The notes beneath the pieces were generated by a model that worked only from the letters and a program-made list of their open reading frames with translations, was not told the origin of the DNA and searched no databases. A DNA stretch of 64,000 bases from positions 248,001-312,000 of the forward strand of contig NZ_QGKL01000039.1 in the NCBI RefSeq assembly GCF_003172895.1, written 5' to 3'. Below are positions 19,532 to 29,481 of the stretch, piece by piece. Position numbers and translations under genes: made by a program. How positions within the stretch are numbered: position 1 is the stretch's first letter; the number at the start of each line of letters is the position of its first letter. The stretch comes from Leucothrix arctica. GTDB lineage: Bacteria > Pseudomonadota > Gammaproteobacteria > Thiotrichales > Thiotrichaceae.

Positions 19532-19767
19532 TCGAACCCGTGTTTGATGGTTTTGTAACGCAGCTTGGACTTGATGTTGCTCAGTTTGAGAAAGACTTAG
19601 CGTCAGACGAAGTGCGTGCCAAGGTTGCGACCGATGCACAGAGTGCAAAGAAAGCTCAAGCAGCATCAACACCCAGTTTATTCTTAAACGGTAAGTTGAT
19701 GACAAACGTGCGTGGCCCTGAGCAATTCAAAGAAGCCATTCGCGAAGCGCTGAAGACTGTTAAGTAA
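19528..19767 (+). CDS. DsbA-family thiol oxidoreductase, C-terminal part (gene split by frameshift)
   Basis: 79 residues starting at an ATG that overlaps the previous stop (ATGA). It contains the helical segment and the cis-proline loop (STPSLFLNGK) followed by the last strand and helix ([15 protein letters not shown]) of a thioredoxin-like fold, so it completes the protein begun upstream. By itself it lacks the CPAC site and an export signal. Either a sequencing or natural frameshift broke one gene, or termination-reinitiation makes two fragments. Confidence 0.65.
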   Translation: MIEPVFDGFVTQLGLDVAQFEKDLASDEVRAKVATDAQSAKKAQAASTPSLFLNGKLMTNVRGPEQFKEAIREALKTVK

Positions 19768-21517
19768 AGTATGTAACCCACTGCGTAATGACAATGATTA
19801 GGAGCAGCGCGCTAGTCACTTGCCAGAAGCGTAGTGGGTTTCGTTCGATGAGTGGCACAGATTTAGCCGACGCTATTAATGTTGAGCTAGGTTTGCGTAA
19901 GTCAGCTTGAAACTCCGACATCACTTGATAACGATATAAAGGATTGGGCGCGAGCGCTTTCTTTAATACGGTATCTACCCAGCTTGGAATATTCTCTGGC
20001 GGCTTGGCCAGTTTAAGTATCGACTGATACTCCCACTTGCCAAACTGTTTAGGGTAGTCACGGGTAGACTTAATCGCATTATAAGGTAGCTTGCCGGTAA
20101 TCATTTCATAGATGATCGTAGCCACTGAAAACAAGTCCGATCCAGAGTCAACTACGTTGTGAATGATGTACTCAGGTGCAATATAATTCGTATCCCCAAG
20201 CGGTAGCTCGTCTATTTTAACCGGTGTAATTTCTTCGATACCGGTGATTTTCATCGTTCCAAAATCGATCAGTTTCACTACACCATCGCGGTTGATGATG
20301 AAGTTTTCTGGCTTCAGGTCACGATGTACCATTTTAGCCCGATGCAACGCTCGCACGGGAATGATCATCGCATCTAACAAGCTTCGTACTTTATCTAACG
20401 CGGGTTGTGGGTGGTCTATCATCCACTGGCGGAGCGTTTGACCTTCCACATATTCACAGACGTTATATAAAAACTGGCTGCCTTCTGGTGGTGGGAATAT
20501 CTGCATAACTTGCGGATGCGATAGCTTGCGGCCAATCCATTGCTCACGGGCAAAGGCTTCTAAGTAATCGGTATCATCTGAGAAGTTTAGCGATGGCATT
20601 TTTAAAACACGTAGTTCATCAGTGTGCTTATCACGTGCTAAGTAAACGTGACTACGAGTACCACTGTGTAACACTTGCGTGATTTCAAATTGATCAATTT
20701 TTTGTCCAACGCTTAATGCAGGTGGGATCTTAAGTGTATCAAGGTGCTTGTATAACTCATCAACACGCTCGATAGGTAGGGAAGTGACGTCGACAATTAG
20801 ACAGCTGATGTTGTCATTACTGCCTGCTTCTAGGGCGACATTCCCGATATGGGTAGCGACTTCTTCTAAGCTACTACCTTTTTGGCTAGCCAGTTCAGTC
20901 AGGTCTTTGTGATTGAGTGTGTCATGCACACCATCGGTCGTCAGAAGGAAGCGGTCTCCTACTTGTACTTTGAGCGACTTATAGTCGAGGTCTAAGTGCC
21001 GCTCAATACCAAGGGCTCGGGTCAAATAACTTTCACCACCGCCTTGGTAAGAATGATCTTGTGTTAATAGCTCCAGCTCATTATTTCGAAGTAAGTAAAT
21101 ACGACTATCACCGGCATGAAGCAAGTGTGCGGTATGTGACTTTATAATGAGTGAACTAAAGGTTGTTATCCAACCGTCTGATTTGGTGCTACTGCTATGG
21201 CCTTGCTGGTACAGCCATGAATTGATTGAGCCAATGACTTTTGCCGCAGACTGTTGGACGTTCCAAAAGTCGGGCGTACTGTAATAGTCAGACATGAAGT
21301 TGGTTACAGCCGTTTGGCTAGCAAGCTGCGCATGTGAGCTACAGCTGACACCATCGGCAATACATGCGACGGCCCCTTTGTACTTACGAACGGATGTTTC
21401 GGTCGGTAACATCGCAGTAAAGGCGTCCTCATTGGACGCTTTTACACCTGCGACAGAATAGCCGCCAAAATTAAGGTGCAGCTTAGCTGCACCTTTTTCG
21501 TCTTGATTAGGTAACAT
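19760..21517 (-). CDS. Bifunctional PP2C phosphatase and Ser/Thr protein kinase, membrane-anchored
   Basis: 585 residues. Residues about 15-245 form a PP2C-type phosphatase ([45 protein letters not shown]), with the metal-binding aspartates present. Residues about 275-540 form a Hanks-type kinase: K306 in [13 protein letters not shown] (398-405) and DFG (418-420). A single hydrophobic helix near 562-582 anchors the C-terminus. Kinase and phosphatase in one chain suggest self-balanced signalling. The start overlaps the end of the nitrate/nitrite transporter gene by 11 bases, so it probably acts in nitrate assimilation control. The 3' end overlaps the convergent dsbA-like fragment by eight bases. 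Confidence 0.92.
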   Translation of the reverse strand: MLPNQDEKGAAKLHLNFGGYSVAGVKASNEDAFTAMLPTETSVRKYKGAVACIADGVSCSSHAQLASQTAVTNFMSDYYSTPDFWNVQQSAAKVIGSINSWLYQQGHSSSTKSDGWITTFSSLIIKSHTAHLLHAGDSRIYLLRNNELELLTQDHSYQGGGESYLTRALGIERHLDLDYKSLKVQVGDRFLLTTDGVHDTLNHKDLTELASQKGSSLEEVATHIGNVALEAGSNDNISCLIVDVTSLPIERVDELYKHLDTLKIPPALSVGQKIDQFEITQVLHSGTRSHVYLARDKHTDELRVLKMPSLNFSDDTDYLEAFAREQWIGRKLSHPQVMQIFPPPEGSQFLYNVCEYVEGQTLRQWMIDHPQPALDKVRSLLDAMIIPVRALHRAKMVHRDLKPENFIINRDGVVKLIDFGTMKITGIEEITPVKIDELPLGDTNYIAPEYIIHNVVDSGSDLFSVATIIYEMITGKLPYNAIKSTRDYPKQFGKWEYQSILKLAKPPENIPSWVDTVLKKALAPNPLYRYQVMSEFQADLRKPSSTLIASAKSVPLIERNPLRFWQVTSALLLIIVITQWVTYFT

Positions 21518-22973
21518 TAATTAATTGTACATTACCTTGCTCATCAACTTCAGTCATATGACCCTCTGGCTCTTCTAAAAATAGCAGCGCCACAAAGCCA
21601 AGTACTGCAGTAGCAGCGATAACTAAGAAGAACGTTGAAGGCTCAACCATTGCGAAGATAGTTAAGTAAACAACCGCACCTACGTTACCGTAAGCACCTG
21701 TCATACCTGCAATCTGTCCCGTCAAACGTCGTTTGATAAGCGGCACAACAGCAAATACTGCACCTTCACCGGCTTGCACAAAGAATGAACACGCCATCGC
21801 TGCAACAACCGCTAACCATAGTGGCCACTCGCTGCCTACCAATGACATTACATAGTAACCAACCGCAAGACCCGCCGTTAGAATAAGCAACGTAGGACGA
21901 CGACCAAAACGGTCAGAAATCCATCCGCCACCTGGGCGCGACATAAGGTTCATGAAGGCATAAGCCGACGCAACCATACCCGCTTTAACGGGGTCTAGTG
22001 TGAATGTATCCGCAAAGAATAATGGAAGCATTGATACAACCGCAAGCTCAGAACCAAACGTTGCGAAGTACAAAATGTTAAGTACTGCAACTTGTTTGAA
22101 TTTGTAACGATGCGCTTCAGGTACTTCTTCTGTTAGGACTTTCTTATTCGCAGAATAAGCGCGGTAAGAGTCATAGAAAAACAGGATAGTAAGGAATATG
22201 TAGATACCCACAGCCGCTGTTGGAGAAATAAGGCCTGTGCTTGCAGAGGCTAATTTCCATGCTAGTAACGCCAGTGCCGCATACAATGGGATTTTCATGA
22301 ATATAAGGAAGTATAGGTCGCCCTTACTGGTCACTTCCATCGCACCTGGGTGCTTAGGTTTGAAGTAAGTCGCGCCTTTCGGTGTGTCTTCTACATTGAA
22401 GTAGAAGATAAAACTGAAGACAAAACACAGTGCACCAGTTGCCATGATTGCGTAACGCCAGCCGTCTTCGCCACCAAACCATAGTGCGATTGTTGGCAGT
22501 AGGAATGCCGCAGCAGCAGAACCAAAGTTACCCCAACCGCCGTAAATACCTTCTGCAGTACCCAGCTCATTAGCTGGGAACCACTCACTCACTAAGCGGA
22601 TACCGACAACGAAACCTGCACCGACAAAGCCTAATAAGAAACGTGCGATCGCTGCTTGCTCAAAGTTATCTGCCAAAGCAAACATCAAACAAGGAATTGC
22701 ACTTAAAAAGAGCAGACCCGAATAAATCTTTCGAGGCCCGAAGGAGTCAGTGAGCATTCCGACTATAATTCGTGCAGGAATTGCCAGTGAAACGTTTAGC
22801 AGTAGCAGTGTCTTAATCTCAGCGTTGCTAAGGTTAAGTGATTGAGCAATTGCTTGGAGCATTGGCGCTAAGTTAAACCAAACCACGAAAGTGATAAAGA
22901 AAGCCATCCAGCTTAGGTGAAGAGTTTTCATTTTTCCGCTGAAGGCGAAAATATTGAAACGTTCAGTAGACAT
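21507..22973 (-). CDS. Nitrate/nitrite transporter, NarK/NasA family (MFS)
   Basis: 488 residues with about 12 membrane helices. It begins with [26 protein letters not shown], characteristic of NarK/NasA proteins, and carries glycine-rich nitrate-signature stretches ([17 protein letters not shown]-like and [13 protein letters not shown]). It imports nitrate or exchanges nitrite. It is cotranscribed with the kinase-phosphatase. No nitrate or nitrite reductase is in the window, so the reductases must be elsewhere. Confidence 0.9.
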   Translation of the reverse strand: MSTERFNIFAFSGKMKTLHLSWMAFFITFVVWFNLAPMLQAIAQSLNLSNAEIKTLLLLNVSLAIPARIIVGMLTDSFGPRKIYSGLLFLSAIPCLMFALADNFEQAAIARFLLGFVGAGFVVGIRLVSEWFPANELGTAEGIYGGWGNFGSAAAAFLLPTIALWFGGEDGWRYAIMATGALCFVFSFIFYFNVEDTPKGATYFKPKHPGAMEVTSKGDLYFLIFMKIPLYAALALLAWKLASASTGLISPTAAVGIYIFLTILFFYDSYRAYSANKKVLTEEVPEAHRYKFKQVAVLNILYFATFGSELAVVSMLPLFFADTFTLDPVKAGMVASAYAFMNLMSRPGGGWISDRFGRRPTLLILTAGLAVGYYVMSLVGSEWPLWLAVVAAMACSFFVQAGEGAVFAVVPLIKRRLTGQIAGMTGAYGNVGAVVYLTIFAMVEPSTFFLVIAATAVLGFVALLFLEEPEGHMTEVDEQGNVQLINVT

Positions 22974-23228
22974 TATGTCTCCAGTTTTTAAATAGTGAGG
23001 AATGTTTATTTATAAAGCAAAAATCAAGCCACTTTATTAATATGGAGTTAAGCTGTTGTTTTAACTGTGTTTAAAAAAATAACCAAATGAAATATCATGG
23101 TGCTGCCTGTCCATAATGATGCGTAGCGCACCGATTTGGTTCTTTGTTTGAGTTTTTGATAAGTCCACGAGAGTGTGGTTTACTTTGGTGCTTCGTACAT
23201 TGATCCATATCGACACTACAGGCAGACA

Positions 23229-23507
23229 ATGAAACAGTTTTTTCGCAGCGTTTTTGCAAGCATCTTAGTTATTTTCGAAAAAGGCACAGAGCCATATCAC
23301 TATAAACCGTTAAATCGCACTATTTTAAATGTGATGGGTGTGTTGTTTTCAGGCTTAGCTATCGTAGTTGCTTTTATGGTGCCTGCTGGTGGTGGCTTTA
23401 GTTACATGTTGCCCGTGGTTGTTTTCTTGGGGCTTGGAGTGACGTGCTTAGTTGTCGGTATATTGGGTAACGAGCGAGCAGTTTGCAAAATTTGGGGCAA
23501 TCGATAA
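23229..23507 (+). CDS. Small membrane protein of unknown function
   Basis: 92 residues from the ATG at 23229; an upstream GTG at 23175 would add 18 residues. Two hydrophobic segments (about 37-55 and 61-82) follow a polar N-terminus (MKQFFRSVFASILVIFEKG). No family recognised. It lies between a nitrate transporter gene (divergent) and an LRR-kinase gene, with no visible operon partner. Confidence 0.55.
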   Translation: MKQFFRSVFASILVIFEKGTEPYHYKPLNRTILNVMGVLFSGLAIVVAFMVPAGGGFSYMLPVVVFLGLGVTCLVVGILGNERAVCKIWGNR

Positions 23508-23557
23508 CTGGGACTGTGACGTATTGTGTTCTATGATAGCGGGACCCCAAATACTGA

Positions 23558-24898
23558 TTGGAAACCGCTATTTTGCACACTATTGCTGATCTCAAAGCCG
23601 GAAAATATGACGGCCAAACACACCTAAAAATATCAGAAAACCTATCTGAGTTTCCTACTGAAATTTTTCAGCTTGCTGAAACCTTAGAGGTTTTAGATCT
23701 GTTTGGTAATAAGCTAAGCGAGTTACCTGCTGACTTTGGCTGCTTGAAAAAGCTTAAGATTGTTTTTCTTTCAAATAACGACTTTGAAGAAGTGCCTTCA
23801 GTATTAGCTGACTGTCCAGAACTAACGATGATCGGCATCAAGTCTAATAAAGTAAAAACAGTGCCTGAAAATTCACTCCCTGTGAATACGCGTTGGCTAA
23901 TCCTAACGGATAATCAAATTACTAAGCTGCCCGACTCAATGGGCCAGCTGACCAAACTACAAAAATTAGCACTCGCAGGAAACCAGTTAACCGAACTGCC
24001 TGAGTCGATGGCTAACTGTCGTGCGTTACAATTGGCGCGTTTATCTGCTAATAACCTGACTGCTTTACCTGACTTTTTATTACAGTTACCAAAACTGGCA
24101 TGGGTCGCTTTTTCTGGCAATCCATTTTGCAAAGAGTTTGAATTAGAAGACAGCTTGCCTGTTGTTAGCATGGATGACCTTGAAACCCACGAAGTGCTAG
24201 GGCAGGGCGCGTCAGGTGTCATTTCTCGTGCGACATGGACTAAACCACAGCAAGGTTTAGCTAATTCAGACCGTACCGTGGCATTGAAAGCTTACAAAGG
24301 TGAAGTCACCAGTGACGGTTACGCGCTTGATGAGTTGAGTGCTTGCGTTGCTGCTGGAAGTCACCAAAACTTAGTTGAAGTCATTGCTAAAGTTGAAAGC
24401 GACAAGCAGTTAGGCTTAGTCATGGCGTTGATTAACCCTGAGTATACCAACTTAGGCGAGCCACCTACCTTGCAAAGCTGTACCCGTGACCATTTTGATG
24501 ATGAGTTCATGGTGACGGTATCAGCAGTCGTTAAAATCGCTAAAAGTATCGCTGATGTCATGTTGCACCTGCTAGATAAGGGCATCAGCCACGGTGACTT
24601 ATACGCACACAATACCTTGGTTAATCCAGATGCAGATGTGCTGTTTAGTGACTTTGGAGCAGCATCGAACTATGCCTCATTACCAGAAGCTCAAGCAGCT
24701 TCATTACAAGGTGTTGAAGTACGTGCATTTGGTTGCTTGTTGGAAGATTTATTAGGCAGTAGTTGTGACAGTGACGAGTGTCCTGAGTTATTTGAGCCAC
24801 TAGTGTTACTGAAAAATCGCTGCATGCACCCTAAAGGACTTTCACGTCCTAGCTTTGCCGAAATCAAAGCTGACCTCGATGCAATTGAATTAACCTAA
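23558..24898 (+). CDS. Leucine-rich-repeat protein with C-terminal kinase-like domain
   Basis: 446 residues. Residues about 15-200 contain six or seven leucine-rich repeats (LEVLDLFGNKLSELP, LQKLALAGNQLTELP). From about 210 there is a protein kinase-like fold: a glycine loop (GQGASGV), VALKAY, the catalytic-loop variant HGDLYAHN and SDFGAAS. The HGD form in place of HRD is typical of this bacterial LRR-kinase group. No signal peptide, so probably cytoplasmic. The predicted start is TTG; another TTG at 23573 gives LHTIADLKAG, close to the family start, and may be the true one. Confidence 0.85.
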   Translation: METAILHTIADLKAGKYDGQTHLKISENLSEFPTEIFQLAETLEVLDLFGNKLSELPADFGCLKKLKIVFLSNNDFEEVPSVLADCPELTMIGIKSNKVKTVPENSLPVNTRWLILTDNQITKLPDSMGQLTKLQKLALAGNQLTELPESMANCRALQLARLSANNLTALPDFLLQLPKLAWVAFSGNPFCKEFELEDSLPVVSMDDLETHEVLGQGASGVISRATWTKPQQGLANSDRTVALKAYKGEVTSDGYALDELSACVAAGSHQNLVEVIAKVESDKQLGLVMALINPEYTNLGEPPTLQSCTRDHFDDEFMVTVSAVVKIAKSIADVMLHLLDKGISHGDLYAHNTLVNPDADVLFSDFGAASNYASLPEAQAASLQGVEVRAFGCLLEDLLGSSCDSDECPELFEPLVLLKNRCMHPKGLSRPSFAEIKADLDAIELT

Positions 24899-24934
24899 GA
24901 ACGACAGATTACGTCGCTAAAATAAGAGAAGATT

Positions 24935-25144
24935 ATGGAAGAGTTTAAGTTAGAAAAAGATGACTATATCGAGTTAAACAACCTATTAAAAGTGACTGGC
25001 TTAGTTGATAGTGGTGGTTTAGCTAAAAGCTTGATCGCTGACGGTTATGTCAAAGTAAACGGTGAAACTGAGTTGCGTAAGCGCTGCAAAATTTATCGTG
25101 GTATGGAAATCGAGTTTGAAGGGCAAAAGGTCTCTGTTGTTTAG
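24935..25144 (+). CDS. S4-domain RNA-binding protein, YbcJ-like
   Basis: 69 residues, essentially a lone S4 domain: LNNLLKVTGLVDSGGLAKSLI, then GYVKVNGETELRKRCKIYRGMEIEF. This matches the small YbcJ family of putative RNA-binding proteins. Its TAG stop shares a base with the GTG start of the next gene, suggesting coupling to the Crp-like regulator. Confidence 0.88.
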   Translation: MEEFKLEKDDYIELNNLLKVTGLVDSGGLAKSLIADGYVKVNGETELRKRCKIYRGMEIEFEGQKVSVV

Positions 25145-25743
25145 TGAGTGATGGACTCGAACGTTCTTTAGCGCTCGCTCAACTGGAGAAAAGCCTTAAT
25201 GGTTATTACCCCTTGAGTGAGGGAACGTGGTTAGAAGTGCAGGACATTTGTCGTGTCAGGCACTTAGAAAAGCACGACGTCTTATATCAAATGGGCGTTG
25301 TTCCAACGACGTTTGCAGTGGTTTATAAAGGTCTATTTCGTGCGTTTGCTAGCGACGTGAAAGGTCACCAATATAATAAAACGTTCTTTGAAGAAGGGCA
25401 GTGGCCTGCTGCAATATCGGCGCTACTCAAAACAGAAGCCTCATTGGTCACCGTTGAAGCTTTAGAAAACTCGGTTATTTTAGAGATTAACTTTGCTGAC
25501 TATCGTCGCTTATTAGAAAGTCATCATGACTTAGCGCTCATGCAAGTTCACTACCTTGAGCGCAACTGGCTACTCGCCAAAGATGCGCGTGAGATTGCAC
25601 TTGTTCAAGAAGATGCGGGTCAGCGTTATCAACAGTTTTTACAAGACTTCCCTCGATTGGCAAAACGTCTCACGCAGTATCATATTGCGTCGCACCTCGG
25701 TATTACGCCGACACAGCTCAGCCGCATTCGAAAAAACCAATAA
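25144..25743 (+). CDS. Crp/Fnr-family transcriptional regulator
   Basis: 199 residues from GTG. An N-terminal cyclic-nucleotide-binding-type barrel (about 20-125; HDVLYQMGVVPTTFAVVYKGLFRAF) is followed by a long helix and a short winged-helix region (RLTQYHIASHLGITPTQLSRIRKN). There are no cysteines arranged as in Fnr, so it does not look like an oxygen sensor. The ligand is unknown. It follows the S4 gene directly and precedes a nitroreductase gene. Confidence 0.85.
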   Translation: MSDGLERSLALAQLEKSLNGYYPLSEGTWLEVQDICRVRHLEKHDVLYQMGVVPTTFAVVYKGLFRAFASDVKGHQYNKTFFEEGQWPAAISALLKTEASLVTVEALENSVILEINFADYRRLLESHHDLALMQVHYLERNWLLAKDAREIALVQEDAGQRYQQFLQDFPRLAKRLTQYHIASHLGITPTQLSRIRKNQ

Positions 25744-25822
25744 TTATCAACCTATGTAAATGATCGGCAGTGTCAGTCTAGTTATGCTTCTTTCATCGAA
25801 ACCATGAAAGAGAATACAGACG

Positions 25823-26449
25823 ATGGATATTTTAAACGCATTACAGTGGCGTTATGCCGTACAGCAGTTTTCAAATGAAATATTGGATGATGCTGAGGTT
25901 ACGTCGTTATTGGAAGCGACTCGCTTATCGGCGTCATCATTCGGCTTGCAACCGTATCGTATTTTGCTTGTCACCTCGCAAGCACTTAAGCAGCAACTCC
26001 TTGAGCACTCCTATGGTCAAGACAAGGTTGTGAATAACTCACATCTGTTGGTCTTTGCTGCTCAAACATCGACAGCTGACTCATTGGTAAATGACTATGT
26101 GGCGCGTGTTAGCGAAACCCGTCAAATACCAACATCCGATTTAGCAGGTATGGAAAAAGCATTCAAATCAACACTTGGGTATAAGACACCCGAGCAGTTG
26201 TTAGAGTGGGCGCATCACCAAGTTAATATCGCCTTAGGTAACCTACTAACCTGTGCTGCGATAATGAAGATAGATACTTGTCCAATGGGCGGGTTTATTC
26301 CTGAAGCTTACGACGACGTGTTGGGGCTTAAAGCGCAAGGGCTGACAGCATCGGTCGTGTGCGCGTTAGGTAAGCGTCATGAAGCAGATAAGGTCGCGGC
26401 TATACCCAAGGTGCGTGTTCCTTATGCTGATATGGTGATCGAGGTATGA
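25823..26449 (+). CDS. Nitroreductase-family NAD(P)H oxidoreductase
   Basis: 208 residues with the NfsB-like layout: MDILNALQWRYAVQQF at the N-terminus for FMN binding, LEATRLSASSFGLQPYRI, and the C-terminal AAIMKIDTCPMGGF...VVCALGKR. It should reduce nitro or quinone compounds with FMN. Its end overlaps the start of the DMT transporter gene in ATGA, so the two are one unit, probably continuing into the GNAT gene. Confidence 0.9.
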   Translation: MDILNALQWRYAVQQFSNEILDDAEVTSLLEATRLSASSFGLQPYRILLVTSQALKQQLLEHSYGQDKVVNNSHLLVFAAQTSTADSLVNDYVARVSETRQIPTSDLAGMEKAFKSTLGYKTPEQLLEWAHHQVNIALGNLLTCAAIMKIDTCPMGGFIPEAYDDVLGLKAQGLTASVVCALGKRHEADKVAAIPKVRVPYADMVIEV

Positions 26450-26895
26450 ATATGTCGGTATTACCTGTGTTTGCCTTTACAGCTGGGGCTGCGATTGCGG
26501 TTCAAGCAGCTATTAATGCACAACTTGGCGTGGCCTTAAAAAACACCTTATTGGGCACGTCGGTTGCCTTTCTTTGTAGCTTTTTCTTATGTGCGTTGGC
26601 AGTCATGTTTTTTACTAAGCAGTTTCCATCAATGGCGCTTCTTACTAGTGTGCCTAGATATTTGTGGTTTGGTGGCGTCTTGAGTGCGACTGGTGTTGGG
26701 TTGTTTTACTTTTTAATACCGAAAATGGGTGTTGGTTCGCTGATGTCTTACGCACTAACAGGGCAGATTATGATGGCAATGTTAGTTGGTCATTTTGGGT
26801 GGTTTGAGTTACCTGTAAAAGAAATAACAACGACGAAGTTTATCGGAACGGCAGTGTTAATTGCAGGTGTATTACTTGTGAACTGGGAGTCTTAA
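26446..26895 (+). CDS. DMT-family transporter, YdcZ (DUF606) type
   Basis: 149 residues, five hydrophobic segments. The N-terminal half-repeat FTAGAAIAVQAAINAQLG and the C-terminal GTAVLIAGVLLVNWES are typical of the short YdcZ/DUF606 branch of the drug/metabolite transporters. Overlaps the nitroreductase stop by four bases and precedes the GNAT gene by one base. Substrate unknown. Confidence 0.88.
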   Translation: MNMSVLPVFAFTAGAAIAVQAAINAQLGVALKNTLLGTSVAFLCSFFLCALAVMFFTKQFPSMALLTSVPRYLWFGGVLSATGVGLFYFLIPKMGVGSLMSYALTGQIMMAMLVGHFGWFELPVKEITTTKFIGTAVLIAGVLLVNWES

Positions 26896-26896
26896 A

Positions 26897-27625
26897 ATGA
26901 TAGATCAAGATGCGCTTAAAAAATTGAATATTGATAACTTAACTAGTCTTTGGAAAAAGATGAGCGGTGAGGTTTCATCTCAAGAACCTTTAAGGAAATG
27001 TACTGAATGGCCATATCGAGTTTGGGTAGATTGGGGTGACTCTACTACTCATTTAGAAACGTCCTTTGTTGATTTACCTAAGAATGCGGTTGTCACTGTT
27101 TGGGGTAACGTAGATAAGCCAAGTACCTTGGAAGAACTGCTGCTGAAAGCATCTTGGCCCATTTTATTTACACAAGTGGCAATGGTATTAGCGTTGGATG
27201 AATACGCTGTGCCTGAGTCTAAAGTGATGCCATTACGAGAGGTTAAAACTACCTATGACCTTAGGCGTTGGGTAGCAGTGGCTAGTGCATCATTTGGTTA
27301 TCAAGTTTCAGAGTCAGTTATTGAGAAACTGACGAATGATGACAGTATTAAGTTATTGTTTTTAGAGCGTGAAGGGGAAGTGGTAGCGACGGCTTTATTA
27401 TATAAAACAGGCGGTGTCATCGGTATTCATCAAGTGGGCGTGTTACCAAGTGAGCGTGGTCAGGGTTTGGCTTATGAGGTGATGTTGCAGGTGATCAAGG
27501 TCTGTAAAGAGTGGAGGGGGCAGTATATTTCGTTACAAGCTTCAGCGATGGGCTTGTCTACTTATCAACGACTGGGCTTTGAAAGTCAGTTTGAAATACG
27601 AAATTACTCGCGAGCACAAATTTAA
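26897..27625 (+). CDS. GNAT-family N-acetyltransferase
   Basis: 242 residues. The C-terminal half carries the acetyl-CoA motif (GVLPSERGQGLAYEVMLQ, about 178-195) and the closing strand LSTYQRLGFES. The N-terminal 110 residues are less typical and may set substrate choice. Last gene of the nitroreductase-transporter unit. Its final 60 bases recur in degraded form near 30540, and an IS element sits just after its stop. Confidence 0.85.
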   Translation: MIDQDALKKLNIDNLTSLWKKMSGEVSSQEPLRKCTEWPYRVWVDWGDSTTHLETSFVDLPKNAVVTVWGNVDKPSTLEELLLKASWPILFTQVAMVLALDEYAVPESKVMPLREVKTTYDLRRWVAVASASFGYQVSESVIEKLTNDDSIKLLFLEREGEVVATALLYKTGGVIGIHQVGVLPSERGQGLAYEVMLQVIKVCKEWRGQYISLQASAMGLSTYQRLGFESQFEIRNYSRAQI

Positions 27626-27636
27626 TGGCAGTCTAG

Positions 27637-28477
27637 GCTCCGTTGACGTTTTATCTAAGCCATAAAAACACAGAGGCTAAACACAGCATCCCCTTGTAGT
27701 TTATAGCTTTTTTCTCGTACCTGGTCGAAATTCGACGATAGTATTTCAGCTTTCCAAACAGGCACTCAACCGTATGTCGCTCTTTGTAATGCCAAAAATC
27801 GCAGGAAATATCATCTTTCCTGTTCGATTTGGGTGGAATGACTGCTTTTATTCTATGCACTTTTAGCCACTCCCTAAGTTCATTAGTATCATAGGCTTTA
27901 TCGGCTAAAACAGCCGCTGCACCAACACCTGTAAGCAATGGGATAGCTTGAGTGCATTCTGCCGTTTGACCGCCAGTCAAAATGAAATTAAGTGGTAAGC
28001 CATGAGCGTCACAAATAGCATGAACTTTACAGCTAAAGCCACCTTTTGAGCGGCCTAATGCTTCCTCATCAGCCGAGTTTTTCTTATATCCTGCGGCACA
28101 AGCATGAGCACGATTGACGGTTCCATCAATAGAGACATCCTGTAAATCAGCCTGTTGAGAGAAAGTTTTTAATAGTAAATCCCAAGCCCCATGGGCACAC
28201 CAACGGGAATAACGTTTGAAAACGCTATTCCATTTACCTTGCTCGGGTGGCAGCATCCGCCACTCCATTCCGCCTCGTAAAATCCATAACACAGCACTAA
28301 TAAACGTCCGACACTTATCTAAATTGCCGACTTGTATTTTAGGTAATGTCAATAATACTGGATTGATCAACGCCCACTCTTCGTCGCTGATTGTGGCTCT
28401 TTCTATGCTCATTTTTCTGCCTAAATAAATGGCATTTTAGTACCTAAATAGTTTATTTGGTAAAACGTCAACGGAGC
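27637..28477 (-). mobile_element. IS5-family insertion sequence, complete
   Basis: Terminal inverted repeats are GCTCCGTTGACGTTTTA at the left end (27637-27653) and its complement at 28461-28477, identical for 17 bases. The element is flanked by a four-base direct repeat CTAG (27633-27636 and 28478-28481), the target-site type used by several IS5-family groups. It holds one intact transposase on the minus strand. About 841 bp. Perfect ends and an intact gene suggest a recent insertion. Confidence 0.9.
27651..28412 (-). CDS. IS5-family transposase
   Basis: 253 residues, single frame. An N-terminal DUF4096-type region (LPKIQVGNLDKCRTFISAVLWILRGGMEWR) is followed by a DDE catalytic core: SIDGT, AVLADKAYD and HTVECLFGKLK supply the D, D and E. 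The stop lies inside the left terminal repeat. Similar elements often split this frame in two with a programmed frameshift; here it is continuous. Confidence 0.93.
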   Translation of the reverse strand: MSIERATISDEEWALINPVLLTLPKIQVGNLDKCRTFISAVLWILRGGMEWRMLPPEQGKWNSVFKRYSRWCAHGAWDLLLKTFSQQADLQDVSIDGTVNRAHACAAGYKKNSADEEALGRSKGGFSCKVHAICDAHGLPLNFILTGGQTAECTQAIPLLTGVGAAAVLADKAYDTNELREWLKVHRIKAVIPPKSNRKDDISCDFWHYKERHTVECLFGKLKYYRRISTRYEKKAINYKGMLCLASVFLWLR

Positions 28478-28723
28478 CTAGGCTTGGTAAGGATAAAAAT
28501 TTCTAGAATTGAAAGTGTTGGGGGATAACCGTATACAAGCTAATGAGCGAAATAGTGCCTAAGTCTCTACCTCACTGTAAGCGATGAGAGGTATTATAAA
28601 TAGGGTTAGAAGTAACATGCCGAAGTGTTAACCACCAGTTACGCACTTGTTTTGCTCTATATGAGGAAGAGTGTTTATAAATCCAATTATGTTTAGTCAT
28701 TTGAATAATTAACAGGTGAAAAA

Positions 28724-29314
28724 ATGAGTTACACAGCTAAATTAATCGTTAATGAGATAGAATTTTCTGTCGACCTACCAGAAGATTTGGTTGATTCGTT
28801 GTCGGAAAATTTTAAAAAAGGTGATGTAGTAGAGTTAGACTATTGGAAGTCAAAAGGAGTTGCTAAAAGCTTAGCCTTAGCAATACCAACACCGGATCGC
28901 CCAGCATCATATAGCCAGATTAATTATGCTGAAAGCATAGCTAAAGCACTAGATATAGATCTCCCTGAAGATATATCAAAAGCAAAGTCCTGCAGAAACT
29001 TTTTAGATAAATATGTTGAAGCTTTTCAGGAGCAGTTAAATCAAAAAAAGACATTGCAAAAGTTAGTAAGTAAGGCAGTTCGGACTAGTAGACTACTAGA
29101 AGCCAGTAAACTGGTCGATTCTGGGTTAAGCCTTGAAAGCGTAGCTGAACAAATGGAAGTGAAATTGACCAAAACCATTGAAGACTATCTTAGTGAGTTG
29201 ATGGCTTGGGAGAAAACAGCATCTGAAACTGAGGAGTATAGGATTGTTATGAAACTAATTGCTGAAAAAGAGACTGGCGTAGACTTACACAAAAAATATG
29301 TGCCTTACCCCTAA
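28724..29314 (+). CDS. Hypothetical protein in accessory patch
   Basis: 196 residues, no recognised family, no signal peptide or membrane helix. The N-terminal 55 residues look beta-rich; the rest is helical and charged, with a likely coiled coil (EAFQEQLNQKKTLQKLVSKA) and a segment like a small helix-turn-helix (LLEASKLVDSGLSLESVAEQM). AGGTG lies before the ATG. AT-rich, between an IS element and a CoiA-like gene, so probably acquired. Confidence 0.6.
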   Translation: MSYTAKLIVNEIEFSVDLPEDLVDSLSENFKKGDVVELDYWKSKGVAKSLALAIPTPDRPASYSQINYAESIAKALDIDLPEDISKAKSCRNFLDKYVEAFQEQLNQKKTLQKLVSKAVRTSRLLEASKLVDSGLSLESVAEQMEVKLTKTIEDYLSELMAWEKTASETEEYRIVMKLIAEKETGVDLHKKYVPYP

Positions 29315-29481
29315 CAAAATACGTCAACTATGCCTATGCATTACAGAATTATATCCGTAAGAAACGCGAAAACCCTGCGACAGTCACGCGAATAGTTGTT
29401 TTTTAGCCTATAACTGAAGACAAACCGTCTTTTAATGGCGGACGGGCGTGTAGGATACGCATTTTTTATTACAAAATTTTC

